From the NCBI GenBank assembly GCA_944548615.1, contig OX155962.1, positions 3,159,809 to 3,223,808 of the forward strand: a stretch of DNA of 64,000 nucleotides. Direction: 5' to 3'. The position numbers were made by a program, and so were the translations under genes. This stretch comes from Micropterix aruncella (Eukaryota; Arthropoda; Insecta; Lepidoptera; Micropterigidae). Under the pieces are notes generated by a model, which saw only the letters and a program-made list of their open reading frames with translations, was not told where the DNA came from and searched no databases. Below are positions 10,541 through 21,390 of this stretch, one piece after another; the stretch's first letter is position 1; every line of letters begins with the position of its first letter.

Positions 10541-11439
10541 TAAACAGGTTCAACGCTCTATCAGCTCACGGGCGGGCTGGGATCTGAAGACAACCAGTCC
10601 GGATCTACGATTTTTCCAAACCTTGACATTGGCGCTCTCACCTCCAGCGATAGATCAATGATTTTTAAAAAAAACTCAAACAAATATACTGGGTGGGATC
10701 TATTTTGTGACCGGAATCTTCTTCTCCGTCGTTCCCTCATTACTGAGGATCGTGGCCACTAGACAACAGTTTGCCTACGAGGCTCCTCCACCTCGACCTG
10801 TATTTTGCATGGTTATACCATATGTCTATATTGTTATACCAGCCTGGGGTGACGGGTTCGCCCGTTGTAGTCGACACCGCCATCCCGTCTTTTGCATGGC
10901 GGGTCGCAGATTGTATAGACCCTTTTGTTACTTCTTTTATGAGGTCGTTCCATCTGGAATAGGAACCCTTATAAAATGAAGTTCTTTTATTAGTTCTTTA
11001 TTAGTTCTTTTATTAGTTCGTTTTTTTAGGAATTAATGAGCGATCGAAATGAATGAATGAAAAAAAAAATAAGTCACTATGTCTTAAATACTATCACCCC
11101 AGAACAGATATACAATCTAGTGGGGTGTTAAAATCCACGCAAATGTAATCTTATCTGCTTCGCTAAAAAAAATGTAAAAATATTATTATTTACCTATACT
11201 TTTTTTTTTTTGCCAAAATCAATTTTATTGTATTGCATAATTTTATAAAATAAAAATAAAAAACTCAACGAATTGGTCCTGTAATGTTGATTTGTGCATA
11301 AAATGAAAATAAATAAATAAATCACGCAGTGAAACTCCAAGCATAGCTCTCTCCATGGCTCGTTGCGCGACTTTGAGCTTTGAGCTTATGCGTTAAGATG
11401 AATATTTGAATAAATGTGATATATAACTAAGTTTAGTAT
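10541..11439. other. Mixed AT-rich sequence with a family G 3' fragment at 10842-10885
   Basis: The only recognisable item is about 45 bp ending GGTGACGGGTTCGCCCGTTG and TAGTCGACACCGCC, the 3' hairpin end of family G. The short open frame covering it (10707-10979) has no family resemblance. The remainder is AT-rich with simple repeats. Confidence 0.5.
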
Positions 11440-11890
11440 TGATTAATAAGCCCATCGAATCAGCTTCCATGCGCGCGCACATTTCACTGCGCGTCGCGAA
11501 AGCCGCCGCCGTCGGCTGTGGTGTACCGTATTAGAAGTCTGAATAAAATTATGGAGTTGCGTCGCATTCCAGTTACTCTGCGTTATGGTTAACGGTGCCT
11601 TTTCGGCTCTGAATAGTCGAAGCCGCCGCCGCAAATACACAGCAATGTCGATGTATTCATTTATTGGCGGATAATCTTTGGTAAATAATTGTTAGTGCGT
11701 GCTGCTGCACGGAGAGAAGAACGATCGGCGATGGCGGACGTCGCTTCACCGTTATCGTGGAGCAGTCGTTTGCGTTGCATATTTTTTACGTCATTGCTCC
11801 CGGTAGTCGGATCGTAGGCTGGGGGATATCGCCAGAGATTGTCTGCTTTTAGAAAATCCCTTATTATCATTCAAATATTATCCTTACAAG
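11440..11890. other. GC-rich unassigned block
   Basis: CpG-containing sequence (GCGCGCGCACATTTCACTGC, AAGCCGCCGCCG). Part of it, GTAGGCTGGGGGATATCGCC with following bases, is repeated in diverged form near 12746. No supported exon. Confidence 0.3.
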
Positions 11891-11892
11891 AG

Positions 11893-12345
11893 AGCGATGG
11901 CAAGGACGTATCCAGGGGGGGGGGGGGGGGGCACAGGAGACGTTTGTTTGTTTGTTTGAAAAGCTTTATTGCACACACATAAGAGTACAGTGTGGTGGGC
12001 CTATTGCCAAGTGGCAATATCTTACGGCTATACCGCCAGGGTTATTGTGACTAAAGGTTTATGTGGGTAAATTGATTCACAAGTAATAAATGAATACACT
12101 CATAGTCATCATAGGATAAAATATAAAACAGTGATTAGTAACGTATGTCAACTCGATATTAAAGGGAGGAGTGGAATATAAGGACAAGCAAAGGAGACGG
12201 AAGGGGAAGGGGGTATTCATGAGTTGAGTAAATGTCTCTTTAACGATTTTTTTAAACCCGCTCAGGTTTTCAAGTTGTCTTATCGGTAAAGGCACGGAAT
12301 TCCGAGTCGAGCCGCATGCACTGTGAAAGACCTAGACATGAAAGT
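11893..12345 (-). mobile_element. MITE end plus CR1/Zenon-type LINE 3' end
   Basis: 11898-11932 holds GGCAAGGACGTATCCAGGGG followed by a G run, matching one end of small elements near 57995. From about 11940 the minus strand carries a LINE 3' UTR, seen on the plus strand as CTATTGCCAAGTGGCAATAT plus TTACGGCTATACC. Upstream of that UTR is a decayed ORF2 tail (LENLSGFKKIVKETFTQLMN). Confidence 0.5.
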
Positions 12346-13225
12346 TGATGAATACTACGAGGTTTACATCATAATATAGCTACTACTATAAGGTTTACGC
12401 CATAATATAGATACTACTACAGCGTACTACAAGGTTTACAACATAATATAGCTAGTAAAACATTAAATAATCACTAAAGTAGAAAGTAAAACGTTAAATA
12501 ATCAAATAAAAGCTATTTCATACTCGTATATTTAAAAACTAAAAGTCAAAATATTAGATCAGATAAAATAACCAGACACTTTGGCTCTGCTTTTGTGGGT
12601 ATTTTTGAGAAATCGTGCGTCTCAAATTCCTATAGATTATAGAACAGATCGCTAATATATAATCATCCCTTAATTATCATTGTCAATTAAATGGTTTGAA
12701 AAGTATTTGAAAGTTTAAAAGTGATTAGTGGGCTGTTTTAGTATCGTAGGCTGAGGGGAAATCACCAGAGAATGCCTACTTTCGGGCAACGCTGATACAA
12801 TTATCATTCTGACAGAGAGTGTTGGAGTGGACTGTTGGCTAACTATCTTGGTGAAGTTGCCAATGACAGGAACGTAGCTCTAATTTATTTATTTATTTCA
12901 AATAATATTCAGTAACCAGATGTAGCCTACTGTATTGTATGAAAATTGCTTTAAATGTCAATCGCGTGTCAGCAGAGATACGTGCCTAGGAGATCTATAT
13001 CGTCTGGACAACACAATTATCAATAACTTGCTTTGAGATTAATGAATATTTTAGGAAAACATTTCATTATTTCAGGACTAACAAGGATGATTTATTAACA
13101 GAGCCTCATTCAGTTGTTAATTAGTAAAGGAAGCACGGAAACTGAATGTATCCTCATGACATTTTGAAAATAGCAACGCATTTATTCACCATTGGTTACA
13201 CACCCTTACATCTCTGGCAATATAA
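12346..13225. other. AT-rich sequence, no gene seen
   Basis: Contains short direct repeats (AAGGTTTAC plus ATAATATAGCTAC, three times at 12360-12450) and a second copy of the block near 11815. Nothing coding or structured was recognised. Confidence 0.4.
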
Positions 13226-14138
13226 ATCTATCCTAATATTATAAAGAGGTAAAGTTTGTCAGGTTGTAGGAAGTAATCTCTGGATCTACTGAACTGATTT
13301 TGACAATTCTTTTACCAATATAAAGCTACGTTATTTGTGAGTGTCATAGGCTTTATATTAATCCGAAAAATAAAAAGACTTTTTCGTGGCAGTCGGATTT
13401 GCAAAGTAAGTCGGAGAAAAAACGGTCGAACGAAAATGTTTCTAACTAACGCTGTCTTAACGATGAGAGATATAATGATTTTAAGTTCTAGAGAAAAGTT
13501 GTGAGCTTTAATGCCTACAAAAAAAGTCAGCGACAGCTTATGTCTGACTTTTATATTTAAGTCACAAAAAGTAGTCAAAAAAATTTTATTTAAATCGTTA
13601 GGTCATGTTTATTGGTCATATTATCAACAATTATGAATTCCTATCAAAATAACTAAATGTATCGTCTCAAGTGTTTAAAACAAAAGACTTTTCCCTTTTA
13701 CTGCATAAATGGTTAAAAGATAATACGACATAGGTATGGAACCGCGACCGTGTCGTAATCTATCTATACTAATATTATAAACAGATAAAGTTTGTGATGC
13801 TGTAGGAAGTAATTATCAACAATTATGAATTCATATCAAAATAAGTAAATTTATTGTCTCAAGTGTTTAAAACAAAAGACTTTTCTTTTTTACTGCATAA
13901 ATGGTTAGAGATAAGACGCTCACAAATAAGACACTCACAAGAAGACACTTACAAATAAAGGTATATAGCCAAATTGGCATGCAAATACATACCTACATAT
14001 ATATGCAGTAAAATTATAACCCTTCTTTTGGCAGTCAGAAAATAAATCATAGCACTCAGTACTAACCGAACCACTCTCATAATTTCATCACAAGTAAAAA
14101 GTTTTACCGCCCAACGAAGTGGGCACGGGTCAGCTAGT
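13226..14138 (+). mobile_element. Helitron-like element(s), partly duplicated
   Basis: A clear terminus TCTATACTAATATTATAAAC is at 13763 and a hairpin-plus-CTAGT end at 14105-14138 (CCGCCCAACGAAGTGGGCACGG then GTCAGCTAGT). It sits between an A and a T, as Helitrons do. An older diverged start (TCTATCCTAATATTATAAAG) is at 13226. A segment of about 100 bp at 13625 recurs at 13818. No Rep/helicase coding, so it is non-autonomous. Confidence 0.7.
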
Positions 14139-14179
14139 TACTTATAAATATGAATATGTACCAGTCCACTCACTGTTTA

Positions 14180-14812
14180 CATTGTAGGAGTAATCGGGCC
14201 TGAATGTTTTCGAAACCAGATTAAAGCCTGCAATGTTGAATTCCCTGGGTGAAAAGAACAGGGTAATTTTAAGATGGGTTCCCGGCCATGCAGGAATCGA
14301 GGGAAATGAAAAATCTGACGTACTTGCTAAGACAGGGGCAAAGGGAACGTTATACGGCCCTGAACCTTGTTGTGGCGTGCCAAAACACATGTTCAACCTC
14401 AAGCTCCGAGACACAAAAATGTGCAGGTTCTGCCAAGGGGCAGAGAAACTCCCCTGCACCTCATGTGCCCGCTGATGCGTAAAAGATACGCCCACTTGGG
14501 TGGTCATTAGGTACCTCCAACCTGAGGAGGTAAAACAATCTGGCGCCAAAAGCCTGTTGTGGTTCTTAAATGACACAAGGCTTAGCGCAGAACTATACCT
14601 AGTAGGTGGCGAACACAATATATCAACAATGGTCGCAGTGTTACAAGGTTTATAAAACCTTAGAAAAGACCCACACAACAAATAAAATAAAAAGCCTGAA
14701 TGTCCAAGGCAATGAGCATTTTTTTTTGAGTCTAAATTGTAATTGGTTTCTTATCTAGGGATTCCATTAGAAACTTTTTTAAATTAGTAGCTATATTTAA
14801 AAAAAAAAAAAA
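14180..14812 (+). pseudogene. RNase H-bearing LINE fragment with poly(A)
   Basis: The frame from 14233 reads VILRWVPGHAGIEGNEKSDV then LAKTGAKGTLYGPEP, the C-terminal RNase H signature of I/R1/Jockey-type LINEs. It then passes through an internal deletion into a Cys-rich piece (CRFCQGAEKLPC) and stops. A decayed tail and 3' UTR follow, ending in an A19-20 run at 14793-14812. It is 5'-truncated and internally deleted. Confidence 0.65.
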
Positions 14813-14987
14813 AAAAAAGGCCATACACGGCCATACACGGACTGCGCGAGCAGTTAGACATTGAACGACATACCCGAACCGCTCGAGCAGTCGTTGTCAT
14901 TGTCAACTGCTCGAGCGATCACTGCCAACTGCTCGAGCAGTCGCACTCAACCGTTCGAGCAGTTGACAATTCAGCTGCAATCACGAT

Positions 14988-15050
14988 ATGGATTTTGATG
15001 AAGATGCACTACTGGCGCTGCTTTTGCTCAGGCGCAGACGACGGAGTTGA
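14988..15050 (+). pseudogene. Harbinger transposase, N-terminal exon remnant
   Basis: ATG followed by DFDEDALLALLLLRRRRRS and a stop. The acidic start, leucine run and arginine run resemble the first residues of many PIF/Harbinger nucleases. It is short and immediately terminated, so non-functional. Confidence 0.5.
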
Positions 15051-15161
15051 AAGCTAAAAAATCTGAATTCCTCTAATTTTGGAATTGAGACAACATGGAC
15101 AATTTCATCACTTGTTTATGGAACTGAGAAGTGATGATGATTTTTAAAAATTTTATTTTAG

Positions 15162-15278
15162 AATGTCTTCATCTTTGTTCGACGAATTAAACAATATACT
15201 GAAGGATAAAATTAAACGTCAAGACACCATTATGAGGAGAAGTATCCCACTAGAAGGAAGACTAGCTGTAACATTGAG
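15162..15278 (+). pseudogene. Harbinger transposase, second exon remnant
   Basis: Preceded by an acceptor (TTTTATTTTAG) and followed by GTAGTA. It encodes SSLFDELNNILKDKIKRQDT and IMRRSIPLEGRLAVTLR. This is the helix-turn-helix-like block just before the catalytic part of PIF/Harbinger nucleases (family pattern QDT.MR..IP.E.RLAVTLR). The catalytic DDE exons are absent, leaving a non-autonomous derivative. Confidence 0.7.
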
Positions 15279-15601
15279 GTAGTAAAAAAATCATAATCTT
15301 ATATTAGTAAATTTTGACTGCTCGAAATATTAGAGATAACATCATCGGGTTCGCAGACGGTGGCAGACGCGACGCCGGGCGGAGAGGTGAAGGTCGCAGG
15401 GGATAACTGCGCTAGAGCAGTCGACCGCTCGAGCAGTCCTTGTATGTCTGGCAACTGCTCGACTGCACGATAACATTTCATCATGCCGCCGACCGCTCGA
15501 AGCGGCGCGACTGCTCGAGCAGCCCGTGTATGTCGATCAATAGTAGATTGTAGTTCACTATGCAGTCGCAGCTTGAAGCAGTCGGTCCCGACTGCTTCAA
15601 T

Positions 15602-16615
15602 CGCGGTACCGCCGGGGCGAGCCGGTAGTCCTTCATGGCCTATCGATCGACCCGGTGGCGCACCGAGCTGGGGAGTTTGCCCGCCTGATTCGGGTGGAGT
15701 CCTTGCGTGTCTGGCAGGCTAGATGGGATGCCGGGGGTACGGGCCGCCTCACCCATTGCTTCTTCCCGTCTGTTGCAGTGCGGATGGCAAATTCGTTTCT
15801 GCGGTTCGACCACCATACCACGCAGCTGGTTGGGGGCCACGGAGAGTTCAGAGCCAAACTATTTGACTTTGGACTTGCCGATGACCCCCGGTGCGCCTGT
15901 GGGTATGGTCGCCAAACTGCGGAACACGTAATTTGGTCTTGCCCAATTCTAGCGGCTGCACGGGAGAAATTGATGGATGCAGTGGGCGCGTGCGTTGGGC
16001 GTTCTCCGATTTGGTACCCGGATTTGGTCAGTTGTAGGAGCTGCTTCCAGTCGTTTGGCGAGTTTGTGGGGCTCTGGGTGGCTTCTTGGGAAAGCATGAG
16101 GCTTCGGGATACCCCCCAGGGGGTACCCTCTTCCTTGGTGGCGTGATTCGGCGGCTACTTCCAGCCCGAAGTGCCCGTCTTTGTGTCCGTCTCTTTACCG
16201 CCCCGAGGGGCGTTTCGTTCTTTGCAGGATCCAGGGATTCCTCCCCCCCGTGGCTGCTCCGAGACCTGCCCACGGACAGCGCGCCTTCACGTTCATTGTT
16301 CTGGAGCGTCCTCTACCCCGCTTACCGGCTCCTAAATTTATGATATTGTTATTTCTTTTCTCGTTATATTATGTGTAATATTTTGTAAAATTTTAATTTT
16401 TTTTTGTAAATAAGTTTTATTTTTGAATAAATGGGTTCTCGGGGCGGTACGGGGGGGGTGGTTTACCCTATTTCACCCCCTGCGCGTTTTACCCTTCTGG
16501 TACGCGCAGGGTTGTCGTAGCACGACATCCCGGGCAGACAAGACGACCCTCGTCGTTATAACTGCCCGGGCGGTGGGCGGGGTTTGCTGCCCTCACCTAT
16601 CGCCTTGAAACTCTT
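15602..16615 (+). mobile_element. R1-clade-like LINE, 5'-truncated, with ORF2 tail
   Basis: Inserted in Harbinger sequence. ACTGCTTCAATC is at both borders (about 15590-15601 and 16616-16627), a 12-bp target duplication. The open frame 15655-16146 encodes the ORF2 C-terminus: a WQARWDAG.GRLTH motif, then a zinc knuckle CACGYGRQTAEHVIWSCP (C-x-C-x7-H-x4-C) and a Phe/Leu-rich end. This layout is typical of R1-clade ORF2 tails. RT and endonuclease are missing. A GC-rich 3' UTR of about 470 bp follows. Confidence 0.7.
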
Positions 16616-16632
16616 AACTGCTTCAATCACTC

Positions 16633-17977
16633 GGGAGCTAACGGGCCCATGATGAGGTGGCCACGATGACCCATGTGTTCAGGGTCGGTCACACTCACGG
16701 GTCAACACCCATCCGACGGCCTCCACGCACGGGGTGCGAACCTGGGTAGGACACTGGGTCAACCAGTCTCCCCTGGGAATCAAACCTCTGGCGCTCCTGG
16801 ACGGTCTGCGCACCGAGCGGCGCAAGCCAATCGATTGTGCTCTCCGACTAACAGTCGGGGGAGTCTGGGAACTGTATTGTTTCCTATAGAGCGGGGGTGG
16901 TTGCCTACCTTACGGCGACTGCTCTTGAATTGACCATTGGCCATCCGATCCTGTGTGAACAGCCGGGCAAAGGACGCCTTGGTCCGCGATAGATTCGGTA
17001 TACTCCGTTTCACCGGGAACTAATGGGCCCTTGCTGAGTTGGCCACGAAGACCCATTCTGTTTCCGGGTCGGTCATACTCACGGGTCAACACCCATCCGA
17101 TGGCCTCCACGCATGGGGTGCGAGCCTGGGTTGGACACTGGGTCAACCAGTCTCCCCTGGGAATCAATCCTCTGGCGCTCCTGGACGGTGTGCGCACCGA
17201 GCGGCGCAAGCCAATCGATTGTGCTCTCCGACTAACAATCGGGGGAGTCTGGGAACTGTATTGTTTCCTATAGAGCGGGGGTGGTTGTCTACCTTACGGC
17301 GACTGCTCTTGAAATGACCATTGGCCATCCGATCCCGGTTCAGAGTCGGGCAAAGGACGCCTTGGTCCGCGATAGATTCGGTATACTCCGTTTCACCGCT
17401 TCGTAAGGGAGAGGACCGTAGCGACCTCGAACTCGGAACCAATCGAGAGACCGGAGAAATCTGGTCACAATTGGTAGTTAGGGCGCGAGTGCCGCCCGTC
17501 AGGTTAACATACCTGGCTACTCGCGGTAAGGCGTTGGTCTCTAACGGGTTGTGGCGTAGCTAGACGTCGGATTCGTTATGTCCAAAGTCTTCTACGCTCA
17601 CTGCACGGTCGATAGAACGATGAATCGTTAAAACGTCCTGCGGTGACGGGTTCGCCCGTTGTGGTTGACATCTCAATATACTCCGTTTCACCGCTTGGTA
17701 AGGGAGAGGACCGCGCAAGCGACCTCGAACTCGGAACCAATCGAGAGACCGGAGAAATCTGGTCACAATTGGAAGTGAGGGCGCGAGTATCTCGAGCCCG
17801 CCGGGTTTATTCCTGGCTAACTCGCGGTAAGGCGTTGGACTCTCACGGGTTGTGACGTAGCTAGACGTTGGATTGTATTGTCCAAAGTCTTCTACGCTCA
17901 CTGCAGGGCGATAGAACGAATAATCTTTAAAACGTCCTGTGGTGACGGGTTCGCCCGTTGTAGTCGACACCGCAAGA
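16633..17977 (+). mobile_element. Family G retroposon, longest copy, with internal tandem duplications
   Basis: A 1345-bp GC-rich element with a 14-bp target duplication TGCTTCAATCACTC (16619-16632 and 17978-17991). A 5' module of about 380 bp occurs twice (from 16655 and 17035), and a 3' module of about 300 bp occurs twice (from about 17385 and 17690). Each 3' module ends in GGTGACGGGTTCGCCCGTTG plus TRGTYGACA. The last of these is the element end. Open frames through it differ between copies and have no recognised family, so it looks non-coding. No A-rich tail was seen. Confidence 0.75.
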
Positions 17978-17991
17978 TGCTTCAATCACTC

Positions 17992-18142
17992 AGGACCCGA
18001 CTGCTTCAAGCTGCGACTACATAGTGAACTATATCGTCTATTGATCGGTATACACGGACTGCTCGAGCAGTCGCGAACGCTTCGAGCGGTCGGCAAATTA
18101 AGGCAGTCGGTCCTGACTGCTTCAAGCAGTCCGTGTATGGCC
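17992..18142 (+). mobile_element. PIF/Harbinger-derived element, right end
   Basis: Contains CGACTGCTTCAAGCTGCGAC (inverse of 15567-15590), a TACACGGACTGCTCGAGCAG motif at 18052, and finishes with CAGTCCGTGTATGGCC, complementary to the left end at 14819. No clear 3-bp target duplication. Confidence 0.6.
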
Positions 18143-18214
18143 GACCATTATCTTGTTATCTTGGGTTATTATATATTATATATATCTTGGGTTATTATAC
18201 CCACTCGTTATCTT

Positions 18215-18925
18215 GGATCGGCTCGACTCACGTTTCAACTCATATCTGGTAGCTTCCTCGAAGAAGGTCAAACCTGGACTGGACTCATTTTTTCCTGCCA
18301 TGGCAGGTGGATCGGTTCCTCTGGGAGATGTCCTTCGGGCGCTACTGGGATGTTTGCACGTTATGCGGCGTCAGCCAATCGACTGTGCACTCCGGCGAAT
18401 AAACAGAGGGGTCTGGTAACAATCTTAGGTATACATTTCCTGAGCAGCGAGGGTGGATGTTGTTAGAGATCACCCACTCTTGAAACGACCCGTTTGCCAT
18501 GCGATACTGCCTAAAAGACAGGCAACGGACGCCACTTCCGCGATAAATTCGAACTGAATTACTGCTAGCATCGAGTAGAGGCCGCTCGAGCGACTTCGAA
18601 CCTGTGCCAGACGGGAGGACGGAGAAATCCGTCAAATGGTAGTCAGGGCGCGAGACTGCCCGCTGCGTTCACTTCCCAATGCCTCGCGGTAACAGCCCGT
18701 TTACGCGATGCGGTTTACCGAAACGTTTTTCTGGTGCGGTTTACAGTGGCGAATGCAAACTAATTCGTGTGTTCTCGCTACACGGTAAAACCAAATGCGG
18801 TAAAAAAATCGATTCGTTTATTTTTTAAATAATGATTATACAACGTTGAAATAATAATTATACCTACCTATATCGTTATACCTTCCAGGGTTGGCGGGTT
18901 CGCCCGTTGTAGTCGACACCGCCCA
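18215..18925 (+). mobile_element. Diverged family G copy
   Basis: Keeps the same block order as the 16633 copy. CGGCTCGACTCACGTTTCAA is followed by CAGCCAATCGACTGTGCACT, AACGACCCGTTTGCCATGCG, GAGGCCGCTCGAGCGACTTC and CAGGGCGCGAG. About 160 bp of unrelated AT-rich sequence precedes the terminal GGCGGGTTCGCCCGTTGTAG. An old member of the family. Confidence 0.6.
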
Positions 18926-19044
18926 ACTGGCCTACTTAAAATAATATGTGTACGATGGTATGGTATATTAAGCAATAGATGCGATCTCTTTGCTATGTTA
19001 TTTACCGGTGCGTACAATCGAAACTTACATAGTATATACCTATA

Positions 19045-19795
19045 CTGCCGTCGTAAATGAAAACACAGTAATTTCATTTACTGTGTTTATACAAGTTTGG
19101 CTCTTTAAAATCACGAGTTGGAGTGCTATAAGGCAATTTTTTTGGTTTGTCTGTCGATGGATAGTGACCGAGATACCTTACATAAAAACACAGTGTTTTT
19201 TTTTTAAATCTGAATATTTTTAATAAAAAACACAGTATGTATAATTTTTTAGGGTAAAATACAGTAACCTATTATTTACTGTGATCTTTTTAAATACTTA
19301 TAAGCATTTAAGAAATATTGGTTACAACACGGCTTCTTCAGATACTGTGGTTTAGGTAAAATTTTGTTAAAAGTTAATTTATTAATACACGAATTAATCA
19401 CAGTACTCAATTACTGTGTTTAAGGTGGCTGCAGTTTTTTATTTATTTTAAAAAATATATATTTATTTTACTTGGTTAGAACACAGTAATGGGTAAAATT
19501 TACCCATAACACAGTAACCACTCAGTTACGGTGTTATAGCTTAAGAATATAAAATTTATCAAATTATTTTCCTAATTTAAAACACATTATCTAATTTAAA
19601 TAATTAATCAATTATAATTTAATATATATTTGTATGCAGAATTGAAGTTTAAACTATTTTTAACATTAAAGATTAAAATACATAATCTATATTGATTACT
19701 TTGTTCATGAAAACAAATATTTAACAACTGAACTTTGACCGCGTTTTTTCAAAACGTCTTTTTTCCAGTTACTGTGTTTTCATTTACGACGGCAG
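19045..19795. mobile_element. MITE with 27-bp perfect terminal inverted repeats and ACACAGTAA subrepeats
   Basis: Left end CTGCCGTCGTAAATGAAAAC then ACAGTAA; the right end is its exact complement over 27 bp. Inside are about ten copies of ACACAGTA or TACTGTGTT in both orientations. No ORF. The target duplication is unclear (flanks CCTATA and CATATT). Confidence 0.75.
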
Positions 19796-21189
19796 CATAT
19801 TTACCTACAGCTCCAGTAGTACGTAGTCATGCAAGTCATGAATCTGCGGTCTGTTTGTACTATATAATAATATTACGTTCGCGATAATGACGCTATTAAC
19901 TTGAAAGGCCTCCTTACGAAAAAGCCTAAATTGTATGTGAATTTTGCGCGAGCACACATGAACCGTTAATATGTTACTTGTGATAACGTTTGATTGCGTG
20001 CGTGTGCGTGAAATATCCGGTTCGAGAAAGCAGGCTTCGCAGCGTGACCGAGGTTCTCAATCTGTAGTCTCTTCAAAATAATTGAGAGAGGGCTTGATAA
20101 TAAATATTTCGCTCCTACTTTTCCCTTCGGCTACGTAACGACCAAATTTGGTTGCACATCAGAACACAGTTGACTACGTAACGACCAATATTGGCGGCTT
20201 GCTCCCGGAGCGCACAGTAATAATAATTTCTAATTCGAACGCATCCTAAAATCTATACCAAATATCCTATTATTACCATAGATACATAGACGGCCGCTAG
20301 AATAATTTCGCGCGTCATTTCGCGTATATTTCTTGTAAAATTCCATTGTCAAACATAATCATTTTTTTTATTCGAGAAATCATCAAAATTTTTATTTGTT
20401 TTTTCGAGTTTGTTTATTTTTCCGAGTTGGTTTTTACGATTTGGGTTTATTGGTTTAAATATTAATCTAAATATTTTTGTATGTAAATAAGCAAAACGAA
20501 ATATTACATTTTATAGAGAATCTAATAAAGATCATGATAGTATTTACAATTTTTAAGTAGGGTTCCGTATTTTTCCGTAAGATAAGAACAAGTTAGAAAT
20601 GCCGAGTTTTTTTTTCACTTTTTCGACATTCTCATATTTATTCAAAATTATTTAATTGTTTTACAAAATGAGATTTCAATATTATATATAGGAAATTTCA
20701 ATGCGATCATTCCACAGTTATTCTTTTTATGATTTCTATAGTAATTCCATAGTTATAGTACTTTTTGTCGAGCGCGGCGATATTGCAAGAAATTCCAATG
20801 AAGTGCCTTGGTCTGCCATGGAAATAAGCCTCTACTCGAAGGGTTTAAATCCAAGTATTTCATGAATATTTAATAAATAAGAGAATTCTTGAAGCGACAA
20901 TTATCCTTTAAAAATGTACACAAGCTGATGACACATTTATCTACTAGGCAACTCCAGATATTGAGGTTTCTAGGTCACGGATGTTTGAACTACTTGAACT
21001 AAAAAAAAGGAATGGGACGTCGAATTTTTTTTATCTCGTTGGTTGCTTTGTTAACAACTACTCTTTCAAAATTAGTTTATGTGGTACTTAGTAGATTCTT
21101 TCGCGGAAAGGAAAGCTCGATGTGTAAAGATGTAGCTATATTAGATAGTAAAATTTTCTGATGCTTGAAGTAGTATGTACAGTATGGCT
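19796..21189. other. AT-rich sequence, no gene seen
   Basis: One short direct repeat (ACTACGTAACGACCAA/GCTACGTAACGACCAA at 20131-20190). Otherwise nothing recognisable. Confidence 0.4.
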
Positions 21190-21385
21190 TGTATTTCAGT
21201 ATTCAGTATTCAATTTATTCATTCAGAATATACAATAAAAGCATGAATTATCAGTTAAATCTAATTATCGCATATTAGAATTCGTCAGTTGCTAGTAATA
21301 TATTAATATATGTAGAGGGTCTAACGCCAGCAGAAATATTTTTTTGACAATAGCGTTGACGAAAGTCGGCTTTACACGGCAGACA
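21190..21385. repeat. Unnamed short repeat, target of the BEL insertion
   Basis: TTCAATTTATTCATTCAGAA through AGTCGGCTTTACACGGCAGA. A second copy is at 52815-52990 without the BEL element after it. Confidence 0.65.
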
Positions 21386-21390
21386 AATAA

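Larger units (their letters stand above)
14819..15601 (+). mobile_element. PIF/Harbinger-derived element, left part
   Basis: Begins with GGCCATACACGG, repeated, then ACTGCGCGAGCAGT. It carries several 14-bp palindromes of the ACTGCTCGAGCAGT type at 14840-14965 and 15420-15530. A matching inverted end, CAGTCCGTGTATGGCC, is at 18127-18142. Two transposase exon remnants lie inside. The region from 15540 forms an inverted repeat with 17992-18060. The element is interrupted by two later insertions. Confidence 0.7.

Noticed and set aside
14142..14681. Minus-strand open frame of 179 codons
   Set aside because: It is the shadow of the plus-strand RNase H LINE fragment with the WVPGHAGIEGNE motif.
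17031..17563. Open frames of 80-99 codons in the GC-rich block read as genes
   Set aside because: They repeat within family G copies, frames differ between copies, and no protein family is recognised; they reflect GC-rich composition.
19190..19215. CACAGTG motif as a Transib or RSS-like terminus
   Set aside because: It is one of many ACACAGTAA-type internal repeats of the MITE and is not at an element end.
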